From positions 651,172 through 715,171 of the forward strand of contig JAENYK010000001.1 in assembly GCA_016841825.1 (NCBI GenBank): a stretch of 64,000 nt of DNA. The letters are read 5' to 3'. The stretch's first letter is position 1. Every line of letters starts with the position of its first letter. The notes beneath the pieces were generated by a model, which saw nothing but the letters and a program-made list of their open reading frames with translations, was not told where the DNA came from and made no database searches. The position numbers were made by a program, and so were the translations under genes. The stretch comes from Halothermothrix sp. GTDB lineage: Bacteria; Bacillota; Halanaerobiia; DY22613. This document shows positions 8,123 to 17,724 of the stretch, piece by piece.

Positions 8123-9283
8123 TTACAAACTATGAACAGTCTCTCCATTAACCAGAGTTTTTACTACATGGGTCATCGTCTCAAATGGATGTCCATCCCA
8201 GATAACGATATCGGCATCTTTCCCAACCTCTAAGCTGCCTACACGATCTCCAACACCCAAAATCTCGGCAGCATTAATTGTGATAGCTTTGAGTGCATCT
8301 TCTTCCTTCATTCCATGGCGTACAGCCAGACCTGCACAGATAGGCAGATACTGTAAAGGAATAACTGGATGGTCAGTCATTAAAGCCACTTTGATACCGG
8401 CCTTTGCCAGAATACCAGGAGTATCAAAAGTCATATCTTTTAACTCATACTTAGCACGATTGCCCAGAGTTGGACCAACTATCGCCGGAACATTAGCAGC
8501 TTTTAGTTCTTCAACAATCTTATGCCCCTCAGTACAATGCTCTAAAGTCACATTAATATCAAATTCTTTAGCGATCCGTAAGATAGTCAGAATATCATCA
8601 TGGCGGTGAGCATGAGCTTTTAACGGAAGCTCTTTAGTTAATAGACGTGCCATACTCTCCCACTTCAAATCCCGTTCTACAGGCTTACCTTCTTTTTCAG
8701 CATGTTTTTGTTTATCCAGATAATTTTGTGCTTTAACCAGAGCGTCTCTCATTACAGCAGCAGTTCCCATACGGGTTACAGGTAATTGAAAGCCACTTCT
8801 TGTTCCATAAACCCGTTTAGGATTCTCACCAAAAGCACCTTTGATACCACAAGGATTCAAAATCACCATCTCATCAACGGTCCGACCATGTGTCTTCATA
8901 ACCAGATTCTCGCCGCCAATAACATTGGCGCTACCAGGGCCAGTCATCACAGTAGTAATACCACCTTTGATCGCATCCCTAAAGCCTTCATCTTCAGGAT
9001 TTATCCCATCAATAGCTCTCATCTGTGGGGTCGCTGGATCAGATACTTCGTTATAATCCCGACCTTCCCAGCCAATCCCTTCCTCACCAATACCCAAATG
9101 AGTATGGGCATCAATAATCCCAGGAGTCACAACCATGCCAGCTGCATCAATCACTTCTGCGCCAGCCGGAACGTCAATATTCTCCCCAACAGCAATGATC
9201 TTGCCATTCTCAATAAGAATCGTACCATTTGCAAATACTTCACCTACAGCTGTGTAAACTTTGCCATTAATTATAGCTTTCAT
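8123..9283 (-). CDS. Metal-dependent amidohydrolase
   Basis: 386 residues. The amidohydrolase metal motif DAHTHLGIGEEG (HxH) follows the small N-terminal beta-sandwich (GKIIAVGENIDVP), with further ligands in KAHAHRHDDI, TLEHCTEGHKI and ALMTDHPVI, and a C-terminal return of the sandwich (GKDADIVIWDGHPF). This is the imidazolonepropionase/adenine-deaminase-like superfamily; relatives hydrolyse cyclic amides or dipeptides, but the substrate cannot be assigned. Start ATG with GGAGGTAAGAT upstream. Cytoplasmic, monocistronic. Confidence 0.85.
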   Translation of the reverse strand: MKAIINGKVYTAVGEVFANGTILIENGKIIAVGENIDVPAGAEVIDAAGMVVTPGIIDAHTHLGIGEEGIGWEGRDYNEVSDPATPQMRAIDGINPEDEGFRDAIKGGITTVMTGPGSANVIGGENLVMKTHGRTVDEMVILNPCGIKGAFGENPKRVYGTRSGFQLPVTRMGTAAVMRDALVKAQNYLDKQKHAEKEGKPVERDLKWESMARLLTKELPLKAHAHRHDDILTILRIAKEFDINVTLEHCTEGHKIVEELKAANVPAIVGPTLGNRAKYELKDMTFDTPGILAKAGIKVALMTDHPVIPLQYLPICAGLAVRHGMKEEDALKAITINAAEILGVGDRVGSLEVGKDADIVIWDGHPFETMTHVVKTLVNGETVHSL

Positions 9284-9359
9284 ATCTTACCTCCTACTCA
9301 ACTTTATTCACTCCTAATAATTATTTCGACTTACGAAACAAAAATCCTCCTAACTTTTT

Positions 9360-11720
9360 CTAAATTTTTATCTTCCAGAATAATCTTTTAATGCTCTGGT
9401 CGATTGTTCCGGCCACCCGGGCTGCATAACTTCCAGCATAATCATTCTGAATCATCGTAAAATGTTTCTGAGCTTCTTCAGATTGCCCCATCAAAGAATA
9501 GATTATTCCCAGGAAAAAATGTCCTTTTCGATAATGTCTATCCAACTCGATAGCTTGCTGCAAATCCTCTACAGCCTGATTAAGATTTCCCTTCATAAAA
9601 GCTTCCATACCTGCTGTAAAGGCAATCTTTGCTTCATCAGGAGTGTTTTCATCTTCATTTTTCAGAGTGCGAATCACAGTAAAATAACTAAAAAACTTAT
9701 TCATCAGTTCACGCTCTTCGACAGTCAAATACTGATTAATGCTATCCAATTCCTTACTCTGACTTCCCAGAACTTCACCCCGAAGACCTTTAACTACTGT
9801 CAGCAGAATATATGCTTCAAATTCATCTCCTTCCAGCAGAGTAGCTTCAGTCCAAAAGTTAATCGCCAGATTCAGATTTCCCTGTTTTAGTTCTTTTAAC
9901 CCCAGATATAATCCCGAAATACTGCCAGGCTGAAACTGATATGCTTTCTCAAAACATTGTAGAGCATAGATTGGGTCTGCTTCCACATGCAGCAAACCAA
10001 TCTTTTCATAAATTTGCGAAAGACCAGGCTGTAAGCTCTGGTCTCCCAACATTTGAAAACGTTCGATAGCCCGATCAAAGATCTCCTCAGCTTCCTGTAC
10101 CAGATTATATTGTAAGAGAATCTCACCTACTCTAATATAAGTATAAATATTAGTCTCCTCATATTGTAGTGCCTGGTACCAATATTCTTTGGCATCTGCT
10201 TCACGCCCCATCTGCCAGAAAACCTTCCCTAATTTGATATTCAAATCCGTATTTCGTGGATTCATCTGTAAAGACTGTTCATAGGCAACCAAAGCCTCTT
10301 CAATTTGAGCCTGGCGGAGATAAAAATCACCCAATTGTAAATAATTCCACCAATGTTCATCAATTCTGGTCGCATCCTTAAAGGCGGATAATGCTCCTTC
10401 CAGATCACCTATTTTCTCACAATATCTGGCCAGCTTTATCACAGGCAGGCTTTCTTCCGGTTCCAGAGATCTAGCCTGTTCAAACTGCTCAAAAGCTTGA
10501 TCTAAGAGATTATTCTCCAGATACAGATCACCCAAATAGATCATGTATTGATAACTATCTGGTTTGATTTCTACCAACTTTTCACCAGCCTGAATGGCTT
10601 TACTCTGCATTCGTTTATCCTGACTGCTAATATTTCGATAACTCCAGAATAAACGTTCCCAATAAATAAAATTCAAATTTTCAAATTCTACAGCCCGTTC
10701 ATATGCATCTTGAGCTAACATCGGATTATTTATCTTATCATAAAGAGTCCCTAACAAGAAGTATCTTGCACCATTCTCCCCTTTCTCCAAAACCACCAAT
10801 AACTGATTAACTGCCTCTTCATACTCGCCCAATGTCTGGTAGATCTTCGCCATCTCTTCCCGATATTCTAATTTAGGATTCAAAGCAAGAGCTTTATCCA
10901 ATTCCTCTAAAGCATTATTCCAGAAACTCTGTTGTTTATACAACATCGCTAATTTAAAATGTAAGTCATCATCAGCCGGATTTTCTAAAATGTCAGTTCG
11001 CAAATTATCTACGGCTTTATTCCAGGCGTCAGGTAATGTCCGGGCAAATGAATCAACTCCCTGATTTACTTTCCAGTTAACAAATACCATCTCCAGAATC
11101 ATTCGTCCATCATCACCGCTTACCCGAATCGTTTCCGGCAAAAGAACTCCCGAATAATACTCTTTCCAATTAACATATTCAATAACAGCCATCAACTTTT
11201 TAGCTGCATTCAGTACCTTAATCTCAGTAATAATCTTCTTCTCCCGGTTCATCATAACTTCCTGAAATACATATCCATTGTTCAATCCAAACACTATCGT
11301 ATTTTCATCTTCACTGAGAATCTCCACCTCATAATCATAACCAATCCTGAGTAAGGGCTCTTCAACTATTGAGCGCCGTTGAATCGGTAACGCATTCTGC
11401 AGTAAATAATAATCTGGTGGTAAATAAAACCAGGGAATAGCTCCAATCATTCTGCCAATATCAGTCCCTTTCAGCTGCCAGAAAGTATGATCAGCACTAT
11501 AATCGGTTCTAGTACCATCTTTCAACAAGCCAATACGATATGTCAAAATAGTATCATGCAAATTAATCCGGGTCAAAATCTCACCCTGAAAATTTTCTGC
11601 AAGATGTAACTGTTTTAATACTTCCTTAAGATATACCTCTGCAGGATTTTCAGCTGCCATAATTCCAGAAGTATTGAAGAGGAGGAAAAGGCAAAATAAA
11701 AGTACTACTTTTTTCTTCAA
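9360..11720 (-). CDS. Exported TPR-repeat protein
   Basis: About 786 residues. I choose the TTG at 11720 because AAAGGAGGGAG precedes it by five bases and the protein then opens with a clean signal peptide (MKKKVVLLFCLFLLFNTSG). Residues about 30-230 resemble an outer-membrane-lipoprotein-sorting-like beta domain (DYYLLQNALPIQRR). From about 245 on there are a dozen or more TPR units, for example FKLAMLYKQQSFWNNALEEL and NLGDLYLENN-like repeats. TPR proteins scaffold protein assemblies; the partner is unknown. Neighbouring genes give no operon context. Confidence 0.8.
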   Translation of the reverse strand: MKKKVVLLFCLFLLFNTSGIMAAENPAEVYLKEVLKQLHLAENFQGEILTRINLHDTILTYRIGLLKDGTRTDYSADHTFWQLKGTDIGRMIGAIPWFYLPPDYYLLQNALPIQRRSIVEEPLLRIGYDYEVEILSEDENTIVFGLNNGYVFQEVMMNREKKIITEIKVLNAAKKLMAVIEYVNWKEYYSGVLLPETIRVSGDDGRMILEMVFVNWKVNQGVDSFARTLPDAWNKAVDNLRTDILENPADDDLHFKLAMLYKQQSFWNNALEELDKALALNPKLEYREEMAKIYQTLGEYEEAVNQLLVVLEKGENGARYFLLGTLYDKINNPMLAQDAYERAVEFENLNFIYWERLFWSYRNISSQDKRMQSKAIQAGEKLVEIKPDSYQYMIYLGDLYLENNLLDQAFEQFEQARSLEPEESLPVIKLARYCEKIGDLEGALSAFKDATRIDEHWWNYLQLGDFYLRQAQIEEALVAYEQSLQMNPRNTDLNIKLGKVFWQMGREADAKEYWYQALQYEETNIYTYIRVGEILLQYNLVQEAEEIFDRAIERFQMLGDQSLQPGLSQIYEKIGLLHVEADPIYALQCFEKAYQFQPGSISGLYLGLKELKQGNLNLAINFWTEATLLEGDEFEAYILLTVVKGLRGEVLGSQSKELDSINQYLTVEERELMNKFFSYFTVIRTLKNEDENTPDEAKIAFTAGMEAFMKGNLNQAVEDLQQAIELDRHYRKGHFFLGIIYSLMGQSEEAQKHFTMIQNDYAGSYAARVAGTIDQSIKRLFWKIKI

Positions 11721-11802
11721 GGGTTCTCCCTCCTTTAACTTGGACAGTTGGAATTGAGCCACCTCTTTAGAGTAGTGGCAATCTCTCCTTTAGTAACTCT
11801 AT

Positions 11803-12987
11803 CTATCCTTTATAATTTAAAGCCAGATTACACAATACCCGCATACCAGTGACTAATGCCTTTTCATCAATATTAAATTGAGGATGATGTAATGGATAAC
11901 TGGTCTCAGGCCCACTATTACTTCCCAATCTAAAAAATGCACCGGGAATCTGTTCCAGATAATAAGCAAAATCTTCTCCCCCCATAACCGGGTCTTTAAT
12001 CAGCTGTACCCCCTCAGAACCCAATACCTGACGGCCAATATTCTCCACATATTCAGCCATCTCCTGATGATTAACTAAAGGTGGATACATCTTAATGTAT
12101 TCAAACTCATATTCTGCACCAAAACCAGAGGTGATTCCTTTAATGATCTCTTCCATTCGTTGTGGAATCTCTGTTCTGACTTCAGGATTTAATGTCCGAA
12201 TGGTTCCTGTCATCTCCACCTCATCTGCGATAATATTATAACGATAACCACCGGTAATCGTACCAATAGTTATTACAACCGGCTGAGTAGGAATAATCTG
12301 GCGACTGGCAATATGCTGCAATCCGTTAATTACCTGGGCAGCAATAGTAATCGAATCAATAGCCTCATGAGGAGCAGAACCATGACCACCTTTACCTTTA
12401 ATCTTGACAACAAACTTATCTGGTGCAGCCATCACTGCTCCATAGCCTAAACCAATCTGGCCAGGTTTAAAATCAGGCCACAAGTGTAAACCAAAGATAG
12501 CATCTACATGAGGATTTTCCAACACTCCGGCTTCCAACATAGGTAAAGCCCCCCCAGGTCCTTCCTCTGCAGGTTGAAAGATGAACTTAACGCTACCTTT
12601 AAGTTCAGAACGTAATTGACTCAAAACCTTAGCTGTCCCTAAAAGAATAGATGTATGACCATCATGACCACAAGCATGCATTTTGCCAGGTATCTGTGAT
12701 GCATATTCTACACCAGTCTTCTCAGTAACAGGTAAGGCATCCATATCTGCTCTTAAAGCAATTACTGGACCAGGATTCTCTCCTGCTAATAATCCAACTA
12801 CTCCTGTTCGTCCAACCCCGGTCTCTACAGTAATACCAAGATTTTCAAGATACTCAGCGACTTTCCTTCCAGTATTCTCTTCTTCAAATCCCAATTCCGG
12901 ATGTTGATGAAACTCTCTTCGCAAAGCGATAACTTCTGCCTCTACCTCTGCGGTAAGCTGTTCAACTTTTTTCAGTATCTCTTTCAC
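11803..12987 (-). CDS. M20-family amidohydrolase (N-acyl-amino-acid hydrolase)
   Basis: About 394 residues from a GTG preceded by AAAGGAGCG. Metal-binding segments MHACGHDGHTSILLG, EEGPGGALPM and LHLWPDF, and PVMGGEDFAYYLE near the end, define M20D peptidases/aminoacylases (AmhX/HipO type) that cleave N-acyl amino acids in the cytoplasm. Two-domain layout with the dimerisation insert starting near VVKIKGKGGHGSAP. It lies immediately upstream of the asparaginase-II gene in the opposite order of transcription (asparaginase is 5'), with only a short gap, so the two may be co-transcribed. Confidence 0.9.
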   Translation of the reverse strand: MKEILKKVEQLTAEVEAEVIALRREFHQHPELGFEEENTGRKVAEYLENLGITVETGVGRTGVVGLLAGENPGPVIALRADMDALPVTEKTGVEYASQIPGKMHACGHDGHTSILLGTAKVLSQLRSELKGSVKFIFQPAEEGPGGALPMLEAGVLENPHVDAIFGLHLWPDFKPGQIGLGYGAVMAAPDKFVVKIKGKGGHGSAPHEAIDSITIAAQVINGLQHIASRQIIPTQPVVITIGTITGGYRYNIIADEVEMTGTIRTLNPEVRTEIPQRMEEIIKGITSGFGAEYEFEYIKMYPPLVNHQEMAEYVENIGRQVLGSEGVQLIKDPVMGGEDFAYYLEQIPGAFFRLGSNSGPETSYPLHHPQFNIDEKALVTGMRVLCNLALNYKG

Positions 12988-13033
12988 AATTCTCGCTCCT
13001 TTCTCCAACTGCTGTCTGTTATAATATCTGTAA

Positions 13034-14032
13034 CTACATATTGAATGCTGGCTTAATCACACCTATCTCAGTTTGATGATGATTCTTTACAACTGGGTAG
13101 CGATGTTTTTCTAGCTTAGCCAATTCTTCTGCTGTGATCAAACCCAGATCTTCCATAGCTTTTAATACCACCACACTTCTTCCCCGGCTATTACCATCAG
13201 CAATCTTCACTGCCAATCCCAATCCCTGTCCAACAAATCCGACACAATATACAGCTTCAGCACCGGCTTTGGCAAATACTTTACCTTGCATCACTTCCAT
13301 CAGATCAGTACAGATTCGGTCTGTACCTCCTATCAGTAATGGATGGGAATACATAGCCTGGGTAATAAATCTCGCTGCTTCCTGATATTTCTCAGATAGA
13401 GTCTCCGGCTGACTTAATTTTGCAAAACCTAAAGCCATATTTCTCAGTGGGAGGCCAAATACGGGTACACCACAACCATCAATTCCCAGCCAAATATCTT
13501 CACGGGGGACTTCAGTAACGTCACTAACCACATCCAACATTAACTGCTGTAATGGATGATTTATATCTGTATAATTCTCCAAATCCCAACCATAATACAC
13601 ACAAAGCGTTAACATAGCAGAATGTTTGCCACTACAATTACAATAAATTGGCGTAGGTGTAATACCAGCTTTAAGTAATTTATCTGCACTAGGCTTATGA
13701 TATGGTAGATGAATTCCACAGTCCAGCTTATCTTCAGAAACCCCAATCTTGTGTAAAATACTTCTCACAGTCTCAACATGGACATCTTCACCACTATGTG
13801 AGGCACACATTATGGCAATCTCTCTGGAAGTTAGACTAAACTTTTCGGCAGCCCCAGAAAAAATTATTGGTAACGCCTGAATAGGTTTAGCAGAAGAACG
13901 AATAAAAGTCTTCAACTCTGGATCTCCGACCGATTTTACTACCTCACCTTGCGCATTAACTAATACCACAGATCCATAATGAATACTTTCCACATATTGT
14001 CCCCGATACACATGGACCAACTCGCTAGCCAT
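13034..14032 (-). CDS. Asparaginase II family protein
   Basis: 332 residues from the ATG at 14032, chosen because GGGAGGT lies ten bases before it; a longer reading frame upstream has no ribosome site. Segments VESIHYGSVVLVNAQGEVV, RSSAKPIQALPII, MCASHSGEDVHVETV and NCSGKHSAMLTLC match the Asparaginase_II family (Rhizobium AnsA type), serine/threonine hydrolases releasing ammonia from asparagine. Unrelated to the classical type I/II bacterial asparaginases. Cytoplasmic. Confidence 0.87.
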   Translation of the reverse strand: MASELVHVYRGQYVESIHYGSVVLVNAQGEVVKSVGDPELKTFIRSSAKPIQALPIIFSGAAEKFSLTSREIAIMCASHSGEDVHVETVRSILHKIGVSEDKLDCGIHLPYHKPSADKLLKAGITPTPIYCNCSGKHSAMLTLCVYYGWDLENYTDINHPLQQLMLDVVSDVTEVPREDIWLGIDGCGVPVFGLPLRNMALGFAKLSQPETLSEKYQEAARFITQAMYSHPLLIGGTDRICTDLMEVMQGKVFAKAGAEAVYCVGFVGQGLGLAVKIADGNSRGRSVVVLKAMEDLGLITAEELAKLEKHRYPVVKNHHQTEIGVIKPAFNM

Positions 14033-14169
14033 TTCACTATTACCTCCCAATCTATAAATATCAAATTTACTATCACTAGTATATATTCTTAACCCTTCAG
14101 GGAATTTCCTTCCCCTAACGAACAAAATCCTTGAGCTCCCCATTAATTGCCTTTGTTTAAACGAAAAAT

Positions 14170-14193
14170 AAACCCTCCGGCATCAGAGGGTTT
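14170..14193 (-). terminator. Terminator of mazEF
   Basis: AAACCCTC and GAGGGTTT form an eight-base-pair stem between the mazF stop and the asparaginase gene, followed by an A/T-rich tract on the minus strand. Confidence 0.75.
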
Positions 14194-14237
14194 ATCATTA
14201 TAACTTTAAGCTAGATTATTTATCGATTTTGCATTCT

Positions 14238-14582
14238 TTACAATTCGATCAGTCCAAGGCTGATCTCCAAAGCCTCATTTACACGGTCAATAATCTCTTG
14301 ATCCAAATGGGTCACTTGACGTTGTAGTCGGCGTTTATCAATAGTGCGAATTTGTTCTAATAGAATGACTGAATCTTTCTCTAAATTACTTTCTTCAGCG
14401 TTAATTTCTACATGGGTAGGCAACTTTGCTTTATCTATTCTGGAAGTGATAGCTGCTACAATTACAGTTGGGCTATATTTATTTCCAATATCATTTTGAA
14501 TAATTAGAACAGGTCTAATGCCACCTTGTTCTGACCCGACCACTGGATTCAAATCTGCATAAAAAACATCACCACGTTTCAT
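14238..14582 (-). CDS. mazF: MazF/EndoA mRNA interferase toxin
   Basis: 114 residues from the ATG at 14582: [46 protein letters not shown] and [13 protein letters not shown] are nearly invariant in Bacillota EndoA/NdoA. The protein cleaves mRNA at short specific motifs when freed from its antitoxin. It begins seven bases after the antitoxin stop codon. The gene sits downstream of alr and the nnrDE-acpS block in the wider neighbourhood, the order typical of Bacillus ndoA, although two genes intervene here. Confidence 0.95.
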   Translation of the reverse strand: MKRGDVFYADLNPVVGSEQGGIRPVLIIQNDIGNKYSPTVIVAAITSRIDKAKLPTHVEINAEESNLEKDSVILLEQIRTIDKRRLQRQVTHLDQEIIDRVNEALEISLGLIEL

Positions 14583-14589
14583 CGACACA

Positions 14590-14865
14590 TTACTCACACT
14601 CCGCAAGATTTCCCTCGTATGCTAGCAAAGCCCCATGATCTGCTGCAAAGCCTGCATTAGCAATCTCGAGATTAATTTGACCCATTTCAATATAGCCCTG
14701 TTTCATCTTCTCACGAAGCTCTTTCTTTTGGCGTTCTGCGATGTACATCTGCATTGCTTCCCGTATAAACTGACTACGATTACCATTCTCCTTCTGAACA
14801 ATTCCGTCTACCTCTTTTAACAAGCTATTAGGAAGACTAATCATTACCCGTTTCAGGTTACTCAA
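14590..14865 (-). CDS. mazE: MazE/EndoAI-type antitoxin
   Basis: 91 residues, TTG start after GGGGGTGG. Ribbon-helix-helix N-terminus [20 protein letters not shown] and [13 protein letters not shown], then a C-terminal tail ([20 protein letters not shown]) that in EndoAI wraps the toxin dimer. Binds and neutralises MazF and represses the operon. A consensus-like promoter (TTGACA, 18-base spacer, TATAAT) lies upstream at 14913-14942. Confidence 0.92.
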   Translation of the reverse strand: MSNLKRVMISLPNSLLKEVDGIVQKENGNRSQFIREAMQMYIAERQKKELREKMKQGYIEMGQINLEIANAGFAADHGALLAYEGNLAECE

Positions 14866-14912
14866 ACAAAACCACCCCCACAGAAGAGTCAAATTCTTCT
14901 ATCTCTCTATAT

Positions 14913-14942
14913 ATTATATACTTAATGTAATATGATTGTCAA
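14913..14942 (-). promoter_or_regulatory. mazEF promoter
   Basis: TTGACA (14937-14942), an 18-base spacer, TATAAT (14913-14918) on the minus strand, about 50 bases ahead of the antitoxin start. Confidence 0.75.
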
Positions 14943-15070
14943 TAAAATCCTACAATAGCTAATCTAGCATATATATATTTCTATAATAATTGTACTAATA
15001 GTTTCTTCAACAGCTAATATTATATACACTTTTATTTCATTTAATGCAAAAGTCATAAATTATTTATATA

Positions 15071-15095
15071 AAAAAAAGAGGCGATTTCTCGCCTC
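15071..15095 (-). terminator. Terminator of the antitoxin-tail mini-gene
   Basis: GAGGCGA/TCGCCTC seven-base-pair stem overlapping the stop codon, then eight T residues on the minus strand. Confidence 0.88.
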
Positions 15096-15243
15096 AATCT
15101 TCAGTGCTAAACCCTTCTTCAGCCAGTTCTAGGTTGAGGGCACCCATTTCCACATAACCTAGTCTCAATGCATCCTTAACTTTTTCCTTAAAACGTCCTC
15201 GATATTTCTTCCGGTAGTTCTCTCGCCTTTCTTTCTTTGTCAT
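15094..15243 (-). CDS. Stand-alone MazE/EndoAI C-terminal-tail protein (49 aa)
   Basis: A 49-codon reading frame, ATG with GAGGTG six bases upstream and a terminator at its stop. It begins MTKKERRENYRKKYRGRF and ends with KVKDALRLGYVEMGALNLEL plus AEEGFSTED. That part parallels the tail of the neighbouring antitoxin ([20 protein letters not shown]) over about 25 residues, with GY(V/I)EMG and NLE(L/I)A conserved, but it lacks the DNA-binding ribbon-helix-helix. It could be a decoy antitoxin that binds MazF without repressing the operon, or a remnant of a duplicated antitoxin; the good ribosome site argues against simple decay. Confidence 0.65.
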   Translation of the reverse strand: MTKKERRENYRKKYRGRFKEKVKDALRLGYVEMGALNLELAEEGFSTED

Positions 15244-15378
15244 TTAACACCTCACCCCAATACAGCTTTTTCACAAAAAAAGTATAGATAGATGTGCCAA
15301 CTGTATATATACATTTCTCCATATTAGGTCTTTTTCCTGCCCATCAAGAGTAATTGAGGAGTGGTAATTAATGGTCTC

Positions 15379-17565
15379 TTACAAAGTATATACTTTACCT
15401 TTCAAATGTATTCTTTCAATAAGTGTCTTATATATAGGATGCTGAATCAAGATTTTATAATTACCAATAATCACACACTTCTCCCTGGCCCTAGTAATCG
15501 CTGTAATCAAATGTGGTAAATTAACAATTTTGCCGAGATAATTGCAATAATTGCTGTGCACCAGAGAGATAATTACTAAATCCCTCTCACAACCCGCAAA
15601 TTCATCTATTGGATAAATATCATCCATCTCAAGTTGATTTACGGTGAGGGCTTCTTTTATCATTTCCACCTGAGCTGAATAAAATGTCAAAATTCCAATC
15701 TTTCCTGACATTTTTTCCAGATCCACTCCTGTTTGTATAAATTCTCGAATCAAATCTGTCTCTAATTCGTTCTTATACTCGTCTCCATCTCTAATTTCTT
15801 CAACCTCAATCCGGGAAGTATCCAAAAAGATCATTGATGCATTATCTTCCAGAATATTACCACTAACACCAGCTCTCCATTTACCTAAATCGACAGATGC
15901 CCCACTCGAGAGGTGTTCGATCTTCTCTCCAACAGAACAGAAGGTGTTTAAACAATTCCAGATAGAGAAATTGAATCTATGTTGAGTCTCCAACCTACAG
16001 ATCCATTCCTCGTCTAATTCTTCCATAAACCTCTCAAAAAGAGACTTGTCCAACTTCCCCTCTCTAGCCTCAACACTTGCTACTCCCGGTCTAATCTGAC
16101 TTCTATCTCCCAAAAGAATAACTTTTTTCCCCCTAAAATATGCAGGCAAAATCTCAGGCTCAGTTATCATATGTGCATCATCAATCACTACCAGACCGAA
16201 TTTTTGATTCAAATGAGCTGCTTCATCGCAAGTTATACACAAAATATCATGTTCTGATAACAGACGTGTCCAAATCTTGTTTTGATTATAACGAACATTA
16301 TTTAATAGTTGATCAATCTCCCGCTGAAGATAGATCCATTCCGCCATCTCCTTTAAACGGTAACCGGGAATTCCCGCATAGCGATTTGTAGTTCCCGCCT
16401 TTTCTAAAATATCTTTATAGGTTAATCCCTCCATCCACTGACCACCAGGATGGGTTAACTCATCTCGCTTTTTCATTAATTCTGTTACTGACAAAAGATC
16501 TTGATAGATTTCATCATATTCAGGTTCGGTTTTCAAATCTACATCTCCCAGAACTAGAACCTTTAATCCCTGAGACTTCAACTGTTTCGCCAGAAGATTC
16601 CTCGATTTAGGAGAAGTACCTACTGCCAAAACAGTCGAACTTCGCTCCAAATGATGTCGAATAATCTCTGCACCCAATGCAGTCTTACCGGTCCCTGCTC
16701 CACCTTCAATTAAAAGTAGATCCCTTGCTTTCAAAGAATTGTATAATGCCAGCTGTTGATCTTCATCCAGACGGCCATAATCAGTAATCTCCACATTCCA
16801 GCCAGACCATTCCGGTTCTTCTTCTCCAATCAGGATCTCTTTTAAGCGACCGGAAAGTGACTTATCCTGCAAATATAGCATTTTCAAAATCTTAAGGGTC
16901 TGCTGAAAGATTCGGTCATGTCCGTATAAGTCAATCCTGAGTCCCCGACCATAAACATAATAAGCAGGCTCACCTTTAAACTCAACAGTCAAAGCTGTCG
17001 GTTCTATCTGGATAACTCTCCCCTGAGGGCATCCCTCAGCTAAAGGATTATCTTTACTGACTATTACCAGATCTCCAACCGACAACTTATTTTTCACAAG
17101 AGCCGATTCTCCATGTTGTGAAATAAATCTCACCTGATAATAATCATTCTCCGGGAAACTATCAGCACGTCCTCTCATCTTTAACAAGGCGTGCCCTAAT
17201 TTTTCACGTTCTTCACCCGTCAGATGTCTCATCTCTAATCGATATCGCACCAACTGTTCCTGACGTTCCAAATACATAAGATTTTTAAACTTACTGGAAT
17301 AATTTCGCAGATTCATCTGCAAATACTCATCGTAATCCCTCAAAGATACCTTAACATCCGAACCCGAAATCTGTTTTTCATTCATCACCTGAAGAACAAT
17401 CTGTACAACCTCTTCATCAATCTCTACAAGAGCTCTCCGACGTTTTCGATTGATTCTAATTTTACCAATTCGTGAACCATCAATCTTCACTTCATTGGTA
17501 AAAGCCCCCACAATATCACCAGTATTTACAAAATCAGGCAATCCGTCGACGATTAAGTCTATCAT
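15379..17565 (-). CDS. SF1 (UPF1/DNA2-like) helicase with N-terminal DbpA-like RNA-binding domain
   Basis: 728 residues from the ATG at 17565 (a longer frame upstream lacks a ribosome site). Residues about 16-76 (GDIVGAFTNEVKIDGSRIGK through KQISGSDVKVSL) look like the DbpA/CsdA RNA-binding fold. Walker A is IEGGAGTGKTALG (about 286-298), Walker B VVIDDAHM, then LLGDRSQIRPG and a C-terminal motif VI HLITAITRAREKCVI, giving a superfamily-1 ATPase related to UPF1/DNA2. Probably a cytoplasmic RNA or RNA:DNA helicase. Monocistronic. The domain combination is unusual because DbpA-type domains normally end DEAD-box (SF2) helicases. Confidence 0.8.
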   Translation of the reverse strand: MIDLIVDGLPDFVNTGDIVGAFTNEVKIDGSRIGKIRINRKRRRALVEIDEEVVQIVLQVMNEKQISGSDVKVSLRDYDEYLQMNLRNYSSKFKNLMYLERQEQLVRYRLEMRHLTGEEREKLGHALLKMRGRADSFPENDYYQVRFISQHGESALVKNKLSVGDLVIVSKDNPLAEGCPQGRVIQIEPTALTVEFKGEPAYYVYGRGLRIDLYGHDRIFQQTLKILKMLYLQDKSLSGRLKEILIGEEEPEWSGWNVEITDYGRLDEDQQLALYNSLKARDLLLIEGGAGTGKTALGAEIIRHHLERSSTVLAVGTSPKSRNLLAKQLKSQGLKVLVLGDVDLKTEPEYDEIYQDLLSVTELMKKRDELTHPGGQWMEGLTYKDILEKAGTTNRYAGIPGYRLKEMAEWIYLQREIDQLLNNVRYNQNKIWTRLLSEHDILCITCDEAAHLNQKFGLVVIDDAHMITEPEILPAYFRGKKVILLGDRSQIRPGVASVEAREGKLDKSLFERFMEELDEEWICRLETQHRFNFSIWNCLNTFCSVGEKIEHLSSGASVDLGKWRAGVSGNILEDNASMIFLDTSRIEVEEIRDGDEYKNELETDLIREFIQTGVDLEKMSGKIGILTFYSAQVEMIKEALTVNQLEMDDIYPIDEFAGCERDLVIISLVHSNYCNYLGKIVNLPHLITAITRAREKCVIIGNYKILIQHPIYKTLIERIHLKGKVYTL

Positions 17566-17621
17566 ACTCTCTTCAACCCCTCGCAAAAATGTTATCCCCC
17601 TAAATGTATAGCACGTAATAC

Positions 17622-17650
17622 AAAAAAAACACCCAACCACTATTGGGTGT
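17622..17650 (-). terminator. Terminator of the alpha/beta hydrolase gene
   Basis: ACACCCAA and TTGGGTGT stem with eight T residues after it on the minus strand. Confidence 0.88.
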
Positions 17651-17724
17651 ACTTATAACATAGTATATCAAAAAATACAAGGATAGTCAAAGTTAGCAAT
17701 CCAATTCCACTGATGAATAGCTAA

